Assembly: GCF_014207855.1 (NCBI RefSeq)
Contig: NZ_JACHKZ010000024.1
Location: 1 to 64,000 of the forward strand
Direction: 5' to 3'
Length of the DNA stretch: 64,000 bases
From: Comamonas odontotermitis
GTDB lineage: Bacteria > Pseudomonadota > Gammaproteobacteria > Burkholderiales > Burkholderiaceae_C
This document shows, one piece after another, positions 36,604-47,051 of this stretch. A program made the position numbers and the translations under genes. Below the pieces are notes generated by a model, which saw nothing but the letters and a program-made list of their open reading frames with translations, was not told the origin of the DNA and made no database searches. Each line of letters begins with the position of its first letter. The first letter of the stretch is position 1.

Positions 36604-36764
36604 GAAGTTCACTATAAAAAGGCCGATCCTGGTGGTTCCAGAATGTCGTGCAGAAGCGATTGGGAGAGGGAGAGGCACGAACTCGGCACAAATCTCTGTG
36701 GCAATATTAGCCTGAATCTATCAATATGATAGTTTTGGTTGTATCTTATTCGCTACCAATAGGT

Positions 36765-36840
36765 AAAAAAAGAGCCCGCTTCCGCGGGCTCAAGCTTGGG
36801 CTAGCTCTTATGTGCTTCTCTTCACTCCCTCTCTGGAGTG
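36765..36840 (-). ncRNA. Candidate small RNA with 5' hairpin and intrinsic terminator
   Basis: On the minus strand a promoter-like TTCATT (36874-36869), 17-base spacer and TATGAT (36851-36846) point to a start near 36840. From there the sequence gives a hairpin CACTCC / GGAGTG (36840-36823), an A/G-rich single-stranded linker, then a perfect 8-bp hairpin GAGCCCGC / GCGGGCTC with a 4-base loop and seven T residues (to 36765). No open frame fits. This is the shape of a trans-acting small RNA of about 75 nt. The region is much more AT-rich than the rest. No known family recognised. Confidence 0.55.
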
Positions 36841-36965
36841 CCTTAATCATAGATCAAATAAATCAATAAATGAATTCGATTGTTTTAACAAATGTAAGTT
36901 TGCCGTAAGGATTGGCTCTTGAGCCGGGCTTTGAAGCGTTTTGCCAACCCCCAGGGACAACACCT

Positions 36966-37133
36966 TGGCGGATGCCCGGTTAGGGACGCCCGGCTAGGGA
37001 CGATCTACGTCTTTGCAGATCCTCGCAATAGCAGTGCTATTGCTGCGGTACTGGGTCGCCTGGCGCACCCCTTGCATCTCATCGCGCCAAGGTACTGTCG
37101 CGGCGCGAGGAGACCTTGAACAGGTTCTTAGGG
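36966..37133. mobile_element. MITE-like element, diverged/partial copy D
   Basis: The right end ACTGTCGCGGCGCGAGGAGA then CCTTGAACAGGTTCTTAGG matches the corresponding end of copy A except for a few changes. GCCCGGTTAGGGACGCCCGG near 36974-36994 matches the GC-rich tandem units of copy A. The left terminal repeat is missing and part of the body differs, so it is a rearranged copy. Its TTA supplies the stop codon of acfC on the minus strand. Confidence 0.65.
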
Positions 37134-37931
37134 CGTCTTCCAGCCCCATTTGGCAAAAATGGCTTGCCCTGCGGGCGACTGCAGGTATTTGACAAATTCC
37201 TTTGCCTCGGAAACCTCTTCGCCTCGGTGGGTGAGCACAACACCGGTGTCGCGGTAGATGCGGAAAGGTTCATCCATTTCAACGAGTTCTGCCAGTTCCG
37301 GGTTGGCGACTTGCCAGATGTTCCAGATGAGCCAGACATCGATGTCTGGTTGCTCGATCCAGCGTTTGCGAGCTTCGGCGCTGTTGGCAGCTTCGGGCAG
37401 GAGCAGATTCTTTCTGAATGCGCGCAGCATTTGGATATCGCCGGTTCGGCCGGCAACGTCTTCCCACAGGCCGTTCTGGCCCGCGCCTGCTACCGCAAGA
37501 ACCTTGGTGCCAGGGGCGAGCACATCGCGGAAGCCTTTGATTCCCTTGGGATTTCCGGGCCTCACCAGGATGGCCACGGGGCGCAGGTACATGGGCTCTG
37601 CGTCGCGCAGATCGAAGATGCCGGGCATGGCCTTGGCAAAGTCGCTCATCATGTTTTCGGCTCCGCTGAATACGACGTGGGCGTCATTTTTGGCCTTGTC
37701 GATCCACTGCGGCGTGGGCCCGGCGACGACGTTGACCGTGACCTGCCTGGCGTCGCCAAACTCCTTGGCAGCCTGTTTCATGGCGGGGGCGGGGCCACCA
37801 GGGCCATACACGTTGATCACGGGAGCAGCCTGGGCGCTGCTGGAAACGACCAGGCAAACGCAAGCTGTCAATGAACGCAGCGAGGCGAGCAGTGGCTGGA
37901 GAGAGTGGCGGAAATCTCGGAGTTTTTTCAT
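37128..37931 (-). CDS. acfC: AcfC-like periplasmic substrate-binding protein
   Basis: 267 residues from the ATG at 37931. A signal peptide (about 1-34, ending SSSAQA) leads to INVYGPGGPAPAMKQAA, AGPTPQWIDKAK, VVFSGAENMMSDF, YLRPVAILVRPGNPKGI and GLWEDVAGRTGDI, the pattern of the accessory colonization factor AcfC, a ModA-related solute-binding fold. No ABC permease or ATPase lies beside it, so it is an orphan binding protein. The last codons run into MITE copy D, whose TAAGAAC provides the stop. The leader region upstream has a direct repeat of GGGGGCCGAA around 38000-38018. Confidence 0.85.
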   Translation of the reverse strand: MKKLRDFRHSLQPLLASLRSLTACVCLVVSSSAQAAPVINVYGPGGPAPAMKQAAKEFGDARQVTVNVVAGPTPQWIDKAKNDAHVVFSGAENMMSDFAKAMPGIFDLRDAEPMYLRPVAILVRPGNPKGIKGFRDVLAPGTKVLAVAGAGQNGLWEDVAGRTGDIQMLRAFRKNLLLPEAANSAEARKRWIEQPDIDVWLIWNIWQVANPELAELVEMDEPFRIYRDTGVVLTHRGEEVSEAKEFVKYLQSPAGQAIFAKWGWKTP

Positions 37932-38216
37932 GGTGTGGATTCCATCAAAGGAAGGTGGCGAGAGCGTAGGCAGGAAAGAGGACAGGAGGAGGGCAGAAGG
38001 GGGCCGAAGGGGGCCGAACGAGGCCATGGATGGTTTGGCACTGCGCACGAATGCGCAGTCTGGCCATGGACGGAAGGAAAGGAGGGGATGTGTCACAGCC
38101 GATGGACGTTTGAGCGATGCCGTTTATTCCATCTTCGGGCGGTGGGCGGGCTTGGCGATTACACCAGCCGTGTTGGGCAAAGAGCCCCCTTTTTTGAGGG
38201 CGCGCGCCGGGCCCAT

Positions 38217-39056
38217 TCAACCGTGCTTGAGTTGACGATAGACTTCCTGGGACACCCGCATCAGCTCCGCCTTGTCGGCCCCGGCCGATATGGCATAGCC
38301 GAGATGGTCTTCCACCCAATAGAACACGTTCACCGGGCCATCCTGGCCAAACTTGAACTGGGCATCGCCTTGGCCGGGGACTTCTCGCGTCACATAGAGC
38401 GTCAGGCGCTGCCCGCCAGCCGTGCCGTACATGAACTGCGCCACCGGGCCATCGCCTCCTGGCAGCAGGCGGCCTCCGATCAGTTCGTAGCCAAGACCCG
38501 CCAGTTGGGGAGGGCGCACCTCCGTTCCCATGCGCTTGGTAAGCCAGGTGACAAGTGCCTGTTCCTGGTCGGCACCAATTTCCACGGGCCGCCGCACATC
38601 CGGGCTGTACACGACGTGCGCAATGGCGGCGCGTTGCGCAAACCCGGCCAAGGCGCCATGGCTGGTAGCCACGGTCTGGGAGCGTTGGGCCGCGGCAAGC
38701 CGTGCCGCCTGGGCATCCACGGCTCCTCGGATCGACCATGCCGACCCTGCGCTCACCACCGCAATCAACACCGCTGCGGCCAGGCTGCGCCACGGAAACC
38801 CTGCAGCCGCTGGCCGCAATGGCAGACCCAGGGGCAAGGGTTCATCCATCACGGGTGCCAGCATTTCGCGCAGGCGCGCATTTTGCTGCTGCCAGGCCTG
38901 AACACGCGCCTGCTCCTCCGGGTGCTCGGCCAGGTATTGCTCTACCTGGGCGTGCCGCGCGCTCGCCAATTGCCGGTCCACATAGGCATGCAGATCGGCT
39001 TCTGTGACGGGGGGCACAGAGTGGGAGTCGATGGCCTTGGTCTGTGGGGTGTCCAT
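38217..39056 (-). CDS. Membrane anti-sigma factor (FecR/RskA-like architecture)
   Basis: 279 residues. An N-terminal sigma-binding domain (TEADLHAYVDRQLASARHAQVEQYLAEHPEE) lacks the HxxxCxxC zinc motif. One membrane segment at about 88-108 (SLAAAVLIAVVSAGSAWSI) separates it from a periplasmic domain of 170 residues. I use the ATG at 39056; a GTG two codons earlier overlaps the sigma gene stop. Its position directly after an ECF sigma gene is the standard arrangement: the protein should hold the sigma factor inactive at the membrane until an envelope signal acts. Confidence 0.88.
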   Translation of the reverse strand: MDTPQTKAIDSHSVPPVTEADLHAYVDRQLASARHAQVEQYLAEHPEEQARVQAWQQQNARLREMLAPVMDEPLPLGLPLRPAAAGFPWRSLAAAVLIAVVSAGSAWSIRGAVDAQAARLAAAQRSQTVATSHGALAGFAQRAAIAHVVYSPDVRRPVEIGADQEQALVTWLTKRMGTEVRPPQLAGLGYELIGGRLLPGGDGPVAQFMYGTAGGQRLTLYVTREVPGQGDAQFKFGQDGPVNVFYWVEDHLGYAISAGADKAELMRVSQEVYRQLKHG

Positions 39057-39058
39057 GA

Positions 39059-39595
39059 TCACTTCACACGTTGAATTCTTTGGGTTGCGGCGGTGACCTT
39101 GTCCTGGCTTTTGCCGCTGCCAGCCATCTCATCGCGCAAACGGGCCCGGGCACGGGAGAGGCGAGACATGACCGTGCCAATCGGCACGCCGGTCACAGAG
39201 GCTACCTCCTGGTAGCTGAGTTCTTCAACGCCGACCAGCAGCAGCACTTCGCGCTGCTCGGGCGGTAGCCGCTGCAGCAGGCGATCAAGGTCGCGCAGTT
39301 CCAGCGCATCGGCCTGCTGCGGCCGCTGGGGGAGTTCTGGAAGCTCGTCACCCGCACTGTCTTCCGGCCGACTGCGCTGGGCGCGGATGCGATCGATGAA
39401 GTGATTGTGCATGATGCCGAACATCCAGGCCCGCAGCTCGCTGCGCTTCTGCCACATCGAAAAGCGCGACCAGGCGCGCTCCAGGGTGTCTTGCACCAGA
39501 TCATCAGCGCGATCGGGGTCGGACATCAGCCCGCGTGCGTACCGCCGCAGGCTGGGAATGCAGGCCACGATTTCAGCTTCGTCCTGTGCGCGCAT
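39059..39595 (-). CDS. ECF-type RNA polymerase sigma factor
   Basis: 178 residues. Region 2 is seen in DPDRADDLVQDTLERAW and RAWMFGIMHNHFIDRIR; region 4 in LPPEQREVLLLVGVEELSYQEVASVTGVPIGTVMSRLSRARARLR. No extra C-terminal domain. It is co-transcribed with the anti-sigma gene downstream and follows a small exported protein gene by 47 bases, so the three likely form one autoregulated unit. Confidence 0.93.
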   Translation of the reverse strand: MRAQDEAEIVACIPSLRRYARGLMSDPDRADDLVQDTLERAWSRFSMWQKRSELRAWMFGIMHNHFIDRIRAQRSRPEDSAGDELPELPQRPQQADALELRDLDRLLQRLPPEQREVLLLVGVEELSYQEVASVTGVPIGTVMSRLSRARARLRDEMAGSGKSQDKVTAATQRIQRVK

Positions 39596-39642
39596 ACAAG
39601 TTCTAGAAGGTCTGGGTCGCTATGGGCAGCAAGCGCTGCCGC

Positions 39643-40017
39643 TTATTTGATGACGTGCCACACGCCCTTGAAATTGTCGCCTGTGGCATCGCCCGCTTTC
39701 TTGTCGGCAGCATAGGTATACAGCGGCTTGCCTTTGTGGGCCCACTGCTTGCTGCCATCGTCACGGGTGATCACCGTGAAATCGCCTTCGGGCTTGGCAT
39801 CGGCCGAGGCAGAGACTGCGGGCCACAACTCGATGCAGGGGCCGTTGCACATGCTTTTGTTGCTGCCAGCCACATCCTTGTCGAAGGTGTAGAGCGTCAT
39901 TCCGCTGGCGTTGACAAGCATGCCGCCAGCCATCTTGGCAACGGGTTCAGCCTGCGCCAAAGAGGTCAAGGCAGCAGCAAAGGAGAAGGCGAGGACCGGC
40001 AGATAAGGGAATTTCAT
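39643..40017 (-). CDS. Exported COG4315-type repeat protein
   Basis: 124 residues with a signal peptide (ending SLAQA near residue 23). Two copies of the short motif of the secreted COG4315 family are present: GMTLYTFDKD and GKPLYTYAADKKAGD; CNGPCIELWPA lies between. Such proteins are often encoded with ECF sigma/anti-sigma pairs, as here. Function unknown; periplasmic. Confidence 0.85.
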   Translation of the reverse strand: MKFPYLPVLAFSFAAALTSLAQAEPVAKMAGGMLVNASGMTLYTFDKDVAGSNKSMCNGPCIELWPAVSASADAKPEGDFTVITRDDGSKQWAHKGKPLYTYAADKKAGDATGDNFKGVWHVIK

Positions 40018-40311
40018 GGCGTATGTCTTTCAAGTTGAAGTGAAGGTACTGAGGTAGACGCAAGCCAGGCTTTCTATATTCCCAAGCGCCTGCATTTATT
40101 TTTTTGAGCCTTCACAGACGTGCCTCGGCACTCCGGATTTGCGGACTTTGGGGGTTGGAGTGTGCAAGCCGTATGCAATCGGGAAAATTGGCCTGTCCAT
40201 GGCTGCAGGTATGCTTCGCTGCAGTACATTCGGGCGTTGGGGCAAGCGCACCAGCCAGCCTTTTCAAAAAATAACGAGCTGGGCTTTGCAGAACGAGGAG
40301 GATATTTTGCT

Positions 40312-40608
40312 ATGGGCTTCGTGATCGATCTGATACTCGGTATTTTTGATTTCATCGTGGATGTCCTGTTGCTCAGACACCTGCGTGGCAAGGCAGGCCA
40401 TGCACCTCGCAGCGTGGCCGATGACGCCATGGCAGTTGCGCACTTCGACTATGTGACGCTGGTATGGATTGCATTGGTCAGTGTCGGCCTGATGTTTGTC
40501 TTGATTTTTGCCTTCAATGTGCCAGTGGCCTGGGGAATCGGCATCGGCCTGGTCGTGGGTGCGGTCTGGGGATGCCTGAAATACTTTCAGCTGGTTCGGC
40601 AGGAATAG
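40312..40608 (+). CDS. Small membrane protein of unknown function
   Basis: 98 residues from the ATG at 40312 with GAGGAGG 11 bases upstream. Hydrophobic segments at about 3-22 (VIDLILGIFDFIVDVLLL) and two near 46-66 and 70-90 suggest three membrane spans. I recognise no family. The 294 bases upstream (40018-40311) hold no convincing gene; an antisense frame there has no ribosome site. Confidence 0.65.
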   Translation: MGFVIDLILGIFDFIVDVLLLRHLRGKAGHAPRSVADDAMAVAHFDYVTLVWIALVSVGLMFVLIFAFNVPVAWGIGIGLVVGAVWGCLKYFQLVRQE

Positions 40609-40752
40609 CGATCCGGGTGACCGGCCGGCGCGCTGCGGCTGCGCGCGTTGTCATCTACAGCGGCGCGGGGCGAAAGTGCTTGGGTGTCCTACGTGGGCGC
40701 CGCGGGCTCAACGCTAGGATGGGGGGGATCTCACACTGGAGAGCGCTGTACC

Positions 40753-41256
40753 ATGAACCCATCCGATTCAGCCGTCGCCATTATCTGGAACACCATTGCC
40801 CAGGAACTATCCGATCTGCCCGATCTGGAGCAGGCCACGCGCATTGTTTTCAAGCTGGTGCTTGCCGCGCTGCTGGGTGGCTTGCTTGGCTTTGAGCGCG
40901 AAGCCAGCGGAAAAGCCGCAGGTCTGCGTACGCACATGCTGGTGGCCATGGGGGCTGCAATGTTCCTGGCAATTGCCCAGCTGCTGGGCGTGAGTGCGCA
41001 GGAATCCAGCCGGGTGATCCAGGGGGTGATTGCGGGTGTGGGCTTTCTCGGGGCTGGCGCCATTCTGAAATCTTCCAAAGATGGTGAGGAAGACATCAAG
41101 GGGCTGACTACCGCTGCCGGCATCTGGTTCACTGCAGCCATTGGCGTAGCCGTGGGCGTGGGCGAGGAGTCCGCAGCCATCTTCTGCACGGTGATTGCGC
41201 TTGTCGTGCTGATGGTGGGACCTTGGCTGACCAAGGACCGTTGGTCGAAAAAATAG
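40753..41256 (+). CDS. MgtC/SapB-family membrane protein
   Basis: 167 residues. RIVFKLVLAALLGGLLGFEREASGKAAGLRTHMLVAMGAAMF and VIAGVGFLGAGAILKS carry the MgtC core with its Arg/Asp pair in the membrane, and LTTAAGIWFTAAIGVAVG completes it. The protein lacks the C-terminal ACT-like domain of pathogen MgtC. Relatives are linked to Mg limitation and F-ATPase control; the role here is open. Confidence 0.9.
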   Translation: MNPSDSAVAIIWNTIAQELSDLPDLEQATRIVFKLVLAALLGGLLGFEREASGKAAGLRTHMLVAMGAAMFLAIAQLLGVSAQESSRVIQGVIAGVGFLGAGAILKSSKDGEEDIKGLTTAAGIWFTAAIGVAVGVGEESAAIFCTVIALVVLMVGPWLTKDRWSKK

Positions 41257-41385
41257 GGCCCGCTATGTGGGTGGAGGGTCGGTGGCTCTGAACACCGCGC
41301 CATGCACTTCGTACTGAATTTCGCTCCGAGGGCATTGCAGTTGGTGTAAGGTTCGCCCCCTTGCTGTTTTTGATTGTGCCTTGCC

Positions 41386-42681
41386 ATGACTGTGCCCATG
41401 TCCGACCCTTCTTCCTCTGCCTCCCCGGATGTGGCCGTCATCGGTGGCGGGCCTGCGGGGTTGATGGCGGCGCACCGGCTGGCACTGCAGGGCTGGCAGG
41501 TGACGCTGTTTGATGGCAGTGCATCGGTGGGTCGTAAATTCCTGCTGGCGGGGCGCGGAGGACTCAACTTGACCCACTCGGAACCCGCCGAGCCCTTTGT
41601 CGGCCGCTACGGCCCGCAGCAGGGCGTGGTGGGTGACTGGCTCCACGATTTTGGCCCGCAGCACGTGCAGGACTGGGCACATGGCCTGGGTATCGAGACC
41701 TTTGTGGGCACGTCGGGCCGCGTCTTTCCCACCGATATGAAAGCGGCCCCACTGCTTCGCAGCTGGCTGGTGGCGATGCGCGCAGCAGGCGTGCGCTTTG
41801 CGATGCGGCACCGATGGCTGGGCTTTGGCGAGAACAACGCACTGCGCTTTGCCACGCCGCAAGGGGAGGTGACGATGCAGGCCCGCGCCACGGTGCTGGC
41901 CCTGGGCGGCGGCAGCTGGGCACGCCTGGGCTCGGACGGTGCCTGGGCGCCGGTGCTGCAGCAGGCGGGTATTGAGGTGGCGCCACTGCAGGCGGCCAAC
42001 TGTGGATTCGAGGTGCGCATGCAGCGCGGCGCGGATGGCTCAGCTCAGGCCGGGTGGTCGCCATTTTTCAGCGACAAGTATGCGGGCCAGCCTTTCAAGT
42101 CGGTGGCTATCACATTTGATAGCGGAAGCGGTAGACCGTTCGTGCGAAAAGGCGAGTTTGTGGCCACGGAGCATGGGGTTGAAGGCAGCCTGGTGTACGC
42201 GGTCTCCAGTGCGCTGCGCGAAGCCATCAAGGGCAATGGCGGCGCCACGTTCACTGTCGATCTGCTGCCGGACCACAGCACCGAACGTGTGCTGGCCGAA
42301 GTGCGCCACCCGCGCGGCTCGCGCAGCCTCGCCAGCCACTTGAAAGGCCGTCTGGGCCTGGACGGCATCAAGGCAGCGCTCTTGTTCGAGGTGCTGGGCA
42401 AGGATGGGATGCAGGATGCCGAGCGCCTGGCCGCTACCATCAAGGCTGCGCCCATCACCGTGGTTGCCACGCGCCCCATGGACGAGGCCATCAGTACCGC
42501 AGGTGGCGTGGCGTTTGCGGGTTTGACGCCCGATCTGATGTGCCGCGCCATGCCGGGCCTGTTCTGCGCAGGTGAGATGCTGGACTGGGAAGCGCCCACG
42601 GGCGGCTATCTGCTGACGGCAGCGCTTGCCAGCGGCGTGCGTGCCGCGCAGGGCGTGGAGCGGTTCCTGGAAGGGCGTTGA
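41386..42681 (+). CDS. BaiN/HI0933-like flavoprotein (NAD(P)/FAD oxidoreductase)
   Basis: 431 residues from the ATG at 41386 (a second ATG at 41398 is equally possible). VIGGGPAGLMAAHRLALQGW binds FAD; KFLLAGRGGLNLTHSE and the C-terminal GGVAFAGLTPDLMCRAMPGLFCAGEMLDWEAPTGGY tail are the HI0933/YhiN (TIGR03862-like) signature. Cytoplasmic; substrate unknown. Two bases separate its stop from the acetyltransferase start, so they are co-transcribed. Confidence 0.88.
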   Translation: MTVPMSDPSSSASPDVAVIGGGPAGLMAAHRLALQGWQVTLFDGSASVGRKFLLAGRGGLNLTHSEPAEPFVGRYGPQQGVVGDWLHDFGPQHVQDWAHGLGIETFVGTSGRVFPTDMKAAPLLRSWLVAMRAAGVRFAMRHRWLGFGENNALRFATPQGEVTMQARATVLALGGGSWARLGSDGAWAPVLQQAGIEVAPLQAANCGFEVRMQRGADGSAQAGWSPFFSDKYAGQPFKSVAITFDSGSGRPFVRKGEFVATEHGVEGSLVYAVSSALREAIKGNGGATFTVDLLPDHSTERVLAEVRHPRGSRSLASHLKGRLGLDGIKAALLFEVLGKDGMQDAERLAATIKAAPITVVATRPMDEAISTAGGVAFAGLTPDLMCRAMPGLFCAGEMLDWEAPTGGYLLTAALASGVRAAQGVERFLEGR

Positions 42682-42683
42682 AC

Positions 42684-43148
42684 ATGGCAGGCAACCCCGT
42701 ACTGAAGATACGCGCCTCTACCGCTGCCGAGGGCGCCCGTGCGCTACAGATCTGGCAGCGCGCGGTGGATGACAGCCACGATTTTCTGGCACAGGCAGAC
42801 CGCGAGGCCATCGCGCGGGAGGTGGCGGGTTTTCTGCCGCAGGCGCCGCTCGTACTGGCGGTGGACGCGGCAGACTGGCCGCTTGGCTTCATGCTGCTGT
42901 CCAGCGGCCCTACCGGGGGCCATATGGAAGCATTGTTCGTCGATCCTGCCAGCAAGGGGCAGGGCGTTGGCACGCTCCTGGTGCGCTGGGCGCTGGGTGT
43001 GCATCCGCGGCTGACGACCGATGTGAACGCGCAAAATCCGCGGGCCATGGCCTTTTACCGCGCGCTGGGTTTTGTGGAAACGGGCCGTTCCCCGCTGGAT
43101 GGCCAGGGCCGGGCCTATCCCTTGGTGCACCTGCGCTACCAGGGCTAG
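42684..43148 (+). CDS. GNAT-family N-acetyltransferase (YjaB-like)
   Basis: 154 residues. The acetyl-CoA loop is EALFVDPASKGQGVGTLLV and NAQNPRAMAFYRALGFVETGRS follows, normal for GNAT enzymes. Starts two bases after the flavoprotein stop. The acceptor is unknown. Confidence 0.88.
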   Translation: MAGNPVLKIRASTAAEGARALQIWQRAVDDSHDFLAQADREAIAREVAGFLPQAPLVLAVDAADWPLGFMLLSSGPTGGHMEALFVDPASKGQGVGTLLVRWALGVHPRLTTDVNAQNPRAMAFYRALGFVETGRSPLDGQGRAYPLVHLRYQG

Positions 43149-43256
43149 CCAGGGGATTTGGCAGCCACAGCGACAGCGATTGGGGAAAGAATCAGCCTTT
43201 TGCGCGCGATGGGCAAGCGCTGAATGCTCATTGAATGATAGCGAAAGCGCCTGCAG

Positions 43257-43892
43257 TTACACCGCTGCCGCCAACCCATTCTTGAAATGCAGCTTCACAC
43301 AGGCCTGGGCGGCGCCGGGGTCGCGTGCGGCCAGCGCCTGCATCAGTTCCCGGTGCTCTTGCAGCGATTCCTCAATGCGGCCTGACTTGAACAGCGAGTT
43401 GTGGCGGTTGAGCTTCATCACCTTGCGCAAGTCGGCCACCATCTGGCTGAGCCACTTGTTGTCGAGCATCTCCAGCACGCGCATGTGAAAGCGCTCGTTG
43501 GCGTTGAAGAACCCATCGCGGTCATTCACCGCCGCTTCCAGCGCGTCGTGCAGGGCTTGCAGCTCTGCAATCTGGGCATCGCTCGCGTTCCGGGCCAGTT
43601 CGGCGGAGGCGTCGCTCTCCAGCAAAGCCAGCAGGTGGTAGACCTGCAGCAGGTCCTTTTGCGAGACCTCAGTCACATAGGCGCCACGGCGCAGCTTCAT
43701 CGTGACCAGGCCTTCCGTCGCCAATACCTTCAAAGCTTCGCGCAAAGGGGTGCGGCTGATGCCGATTTCCTCGGCAATCTTCAGCTCGTCAATCCAGCTG
43801 CCCGGCGGGAGCTGGTTGGCGAAAATGCGCTGCCGCAGGAGCTCGGCAACGTCTTGGTACAGGGCGCGGGGCGCAAAGGTGGGGGTGTTCAT
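43257..43892 (-). CDS. GntR-family transcriptional regulator, FCD type
   Basis: 211 residues. The winged helix-turn-helix reads DELKIAEEIGISRTPLREALKVLATEGLV; the C-terminal all-helical FCD effector domain contains the Asp/His metal or acid-binding positions (FNANERFHMRVLEML). It is divergent from the methylmalonyl-CoA mutase cluster, with a 16-bp palindrome between the two starts, and is the likely regulator of propionate or branched-chain degradation genes. Confidence 0.92.
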   Translation of the reverse strand: MNTPTFAPRALYQDVAELLRQRIFANQLPPGSWIDELKIAEEIGISRTPLREALKVLATEGLVTMKLRRGAYVTEVSQKDLLQVYHLLALLESDASAELARNASDAQIAELQALHDALEAAVNDRDGFFNANERFHMRVLEMLDNKWLSQMVADLRKVMKLNRHNSLFKSGRIEESLQEHRELMQALAARDPGAAQACVKLHFKNGLAAAV

Positions 43893-43937
43893 CGGTACGA
43901 GGATTGTACAGAAGGTCTCCGAAATTCAAAATTCTGC

Positions 43938-43953
43938 ATTCATAATTATGAAT
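43938..43953. promoter_or_regulatory. Palindromic operator candidate between the GntR gene and mcm
   Basis: ATTCATAATTATGAAT is a perfect 16-bp palindrome in the 203-base space between the divergent starts, inside an AT-rich stretch that would also hold the promoters. TGTACA-type half sites lie on both sides (43905-43911 and 43955-43960). It is a natural binding site for the adjacent GntR/FCD protein; assignment is inference. Confidence 0.6.
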
Positions 43954-44095
43954 AATGTACACTTGCAGGATGGCGCGGGATGGGCCACCATTTCGGGCGA
44001 GACTTGCGCAGACAAGAGTGCAGCAGCAGCGAATCCCGTTACGGGCCTTGCTTGCAGGTCTGAATTGATTGAACAACGGATACAAAGCTTGAGAC

Positions 44096-46270
<2,175 letters not shown>

Positions 46271-46276
46271 ATTAGT

Positions 46277-46504
46277 ATGACGAAAGCGAGTAAGCGGCAG
46301 CCCTTTGGGAAGAGCTTCCTGCTGACTTTGGTCATGGTGTTTGTGGAGCCAGTAGTAGGCATCCTGTTTATGTATGCGCTGTATCGGGTCTTGATCTTGC
46401 CAGCCTGGGGTCAGGTAGCTGCCGGACTGGTGGTTTGGACTGCGCTGGGCTATGGCGGTTACCGACTGCATCAAAAGATGAAAAAAGGCCTGGAAAAGCC
46501 ATGA
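46277..46504 (+). CDS. Small two-helix membrane protein in the propionyl-CoA cluster
   Basis: 75 residues with two membrane spans (SFLLTLVMVFVEPVVGILFMYALYRVLIL and VAAGLVVWTALGYGGY) and a basic end. It starts 6 bases after mcm and overlaps the next start by 4 bases (ATGA), so it is translated with its neighbours. I recognise no family. Confidence 0.72.
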   Translation: MTKASKRQPFGKSFLLTLVMVFVEPVVGILFMYALYRVLILPAWGQVAAGLVVWTALGYGGYRLHQKMKKGLEKP

Positions 46505-46959
46505 ATCTCACTCTCGCTCCCGTCTCCGCAGACGATTTCGAAGCGCTGTTTGACCTGCGCATTGCCGCCATGCGCGAGAGCCTGGAGCGGTTGGGTATCT
46601 TCAATCTGGACAATGCCCGCAAGCGCTTTGCCGGCCAGTTTGATCCGCAGTACATGCAGCATATCTGCGCAGATGATGACGATGGTCAAGGCCCGCAGCG
46701 TGCTGGCCTGCTGACGGTGGTTCCCTGTGACGATGGCCGCACCAAGCTCCAGCATCTGTATTTGCTGCCCGCCTATCAAAACCGCAGGATTGGCGATTGG
46801 GCGATGCAGCAGGTGCAAAGCCAGGCGCGCCATGCAGGAAAAACCGTGTGGCTGGAAGTGCTGAACCAAAGCGACGCCGTCCGGTTTTACGAGCGCCATG
46901 GCTTTGTGCAGACGGGGGGCGATTCCATCGATCTGCTGTACCAGTGGAGCCCGGTGTAG
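46501..46959 (+). CDS. GNAT-family N-acetyltransferase
   Basis: 152 residues. LQHLYLLPAYQNRRIGDWAMQ is the acetyl-CoA binding loop and NQSDAVRFYERHGFVQTGGD the C-terminal strand. Its ATG overlaps the stop of the membrane protein. In this context it could acylate an enzyme of the pathway, but that is speculation. Confidence 0.85.
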   Translation: MNLTLAPVSADDFEALFDLRIAAMRESLERLGIFNLDNARKRFAGQFDPQYMQHICADDDDGQGPQRAGLLTVVPCDDGRTKLQHLYLLPAYQNRRIGDWAMQQVQSQARHAGKTVWLEVLNQSDAVRFYERHGFVQTGGDSIDLLYQWSPV

Positions 46960-47051
46960 GGACAGTTGAACATGGTGTTTGCTATAAAAATGATCGCTGA
47001 TTGCGCTTTGCAGGTAAGCGCTGATGGCCAAATTTGCACAAAGGTGACCGC

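Noticed and set aside
40074-40430. Minus-strand frame of 118 codons before the small membrane protein
   Set aside because: No ribosome site, no family, and it overlaps the better-supported plus-strand gene at 40312.
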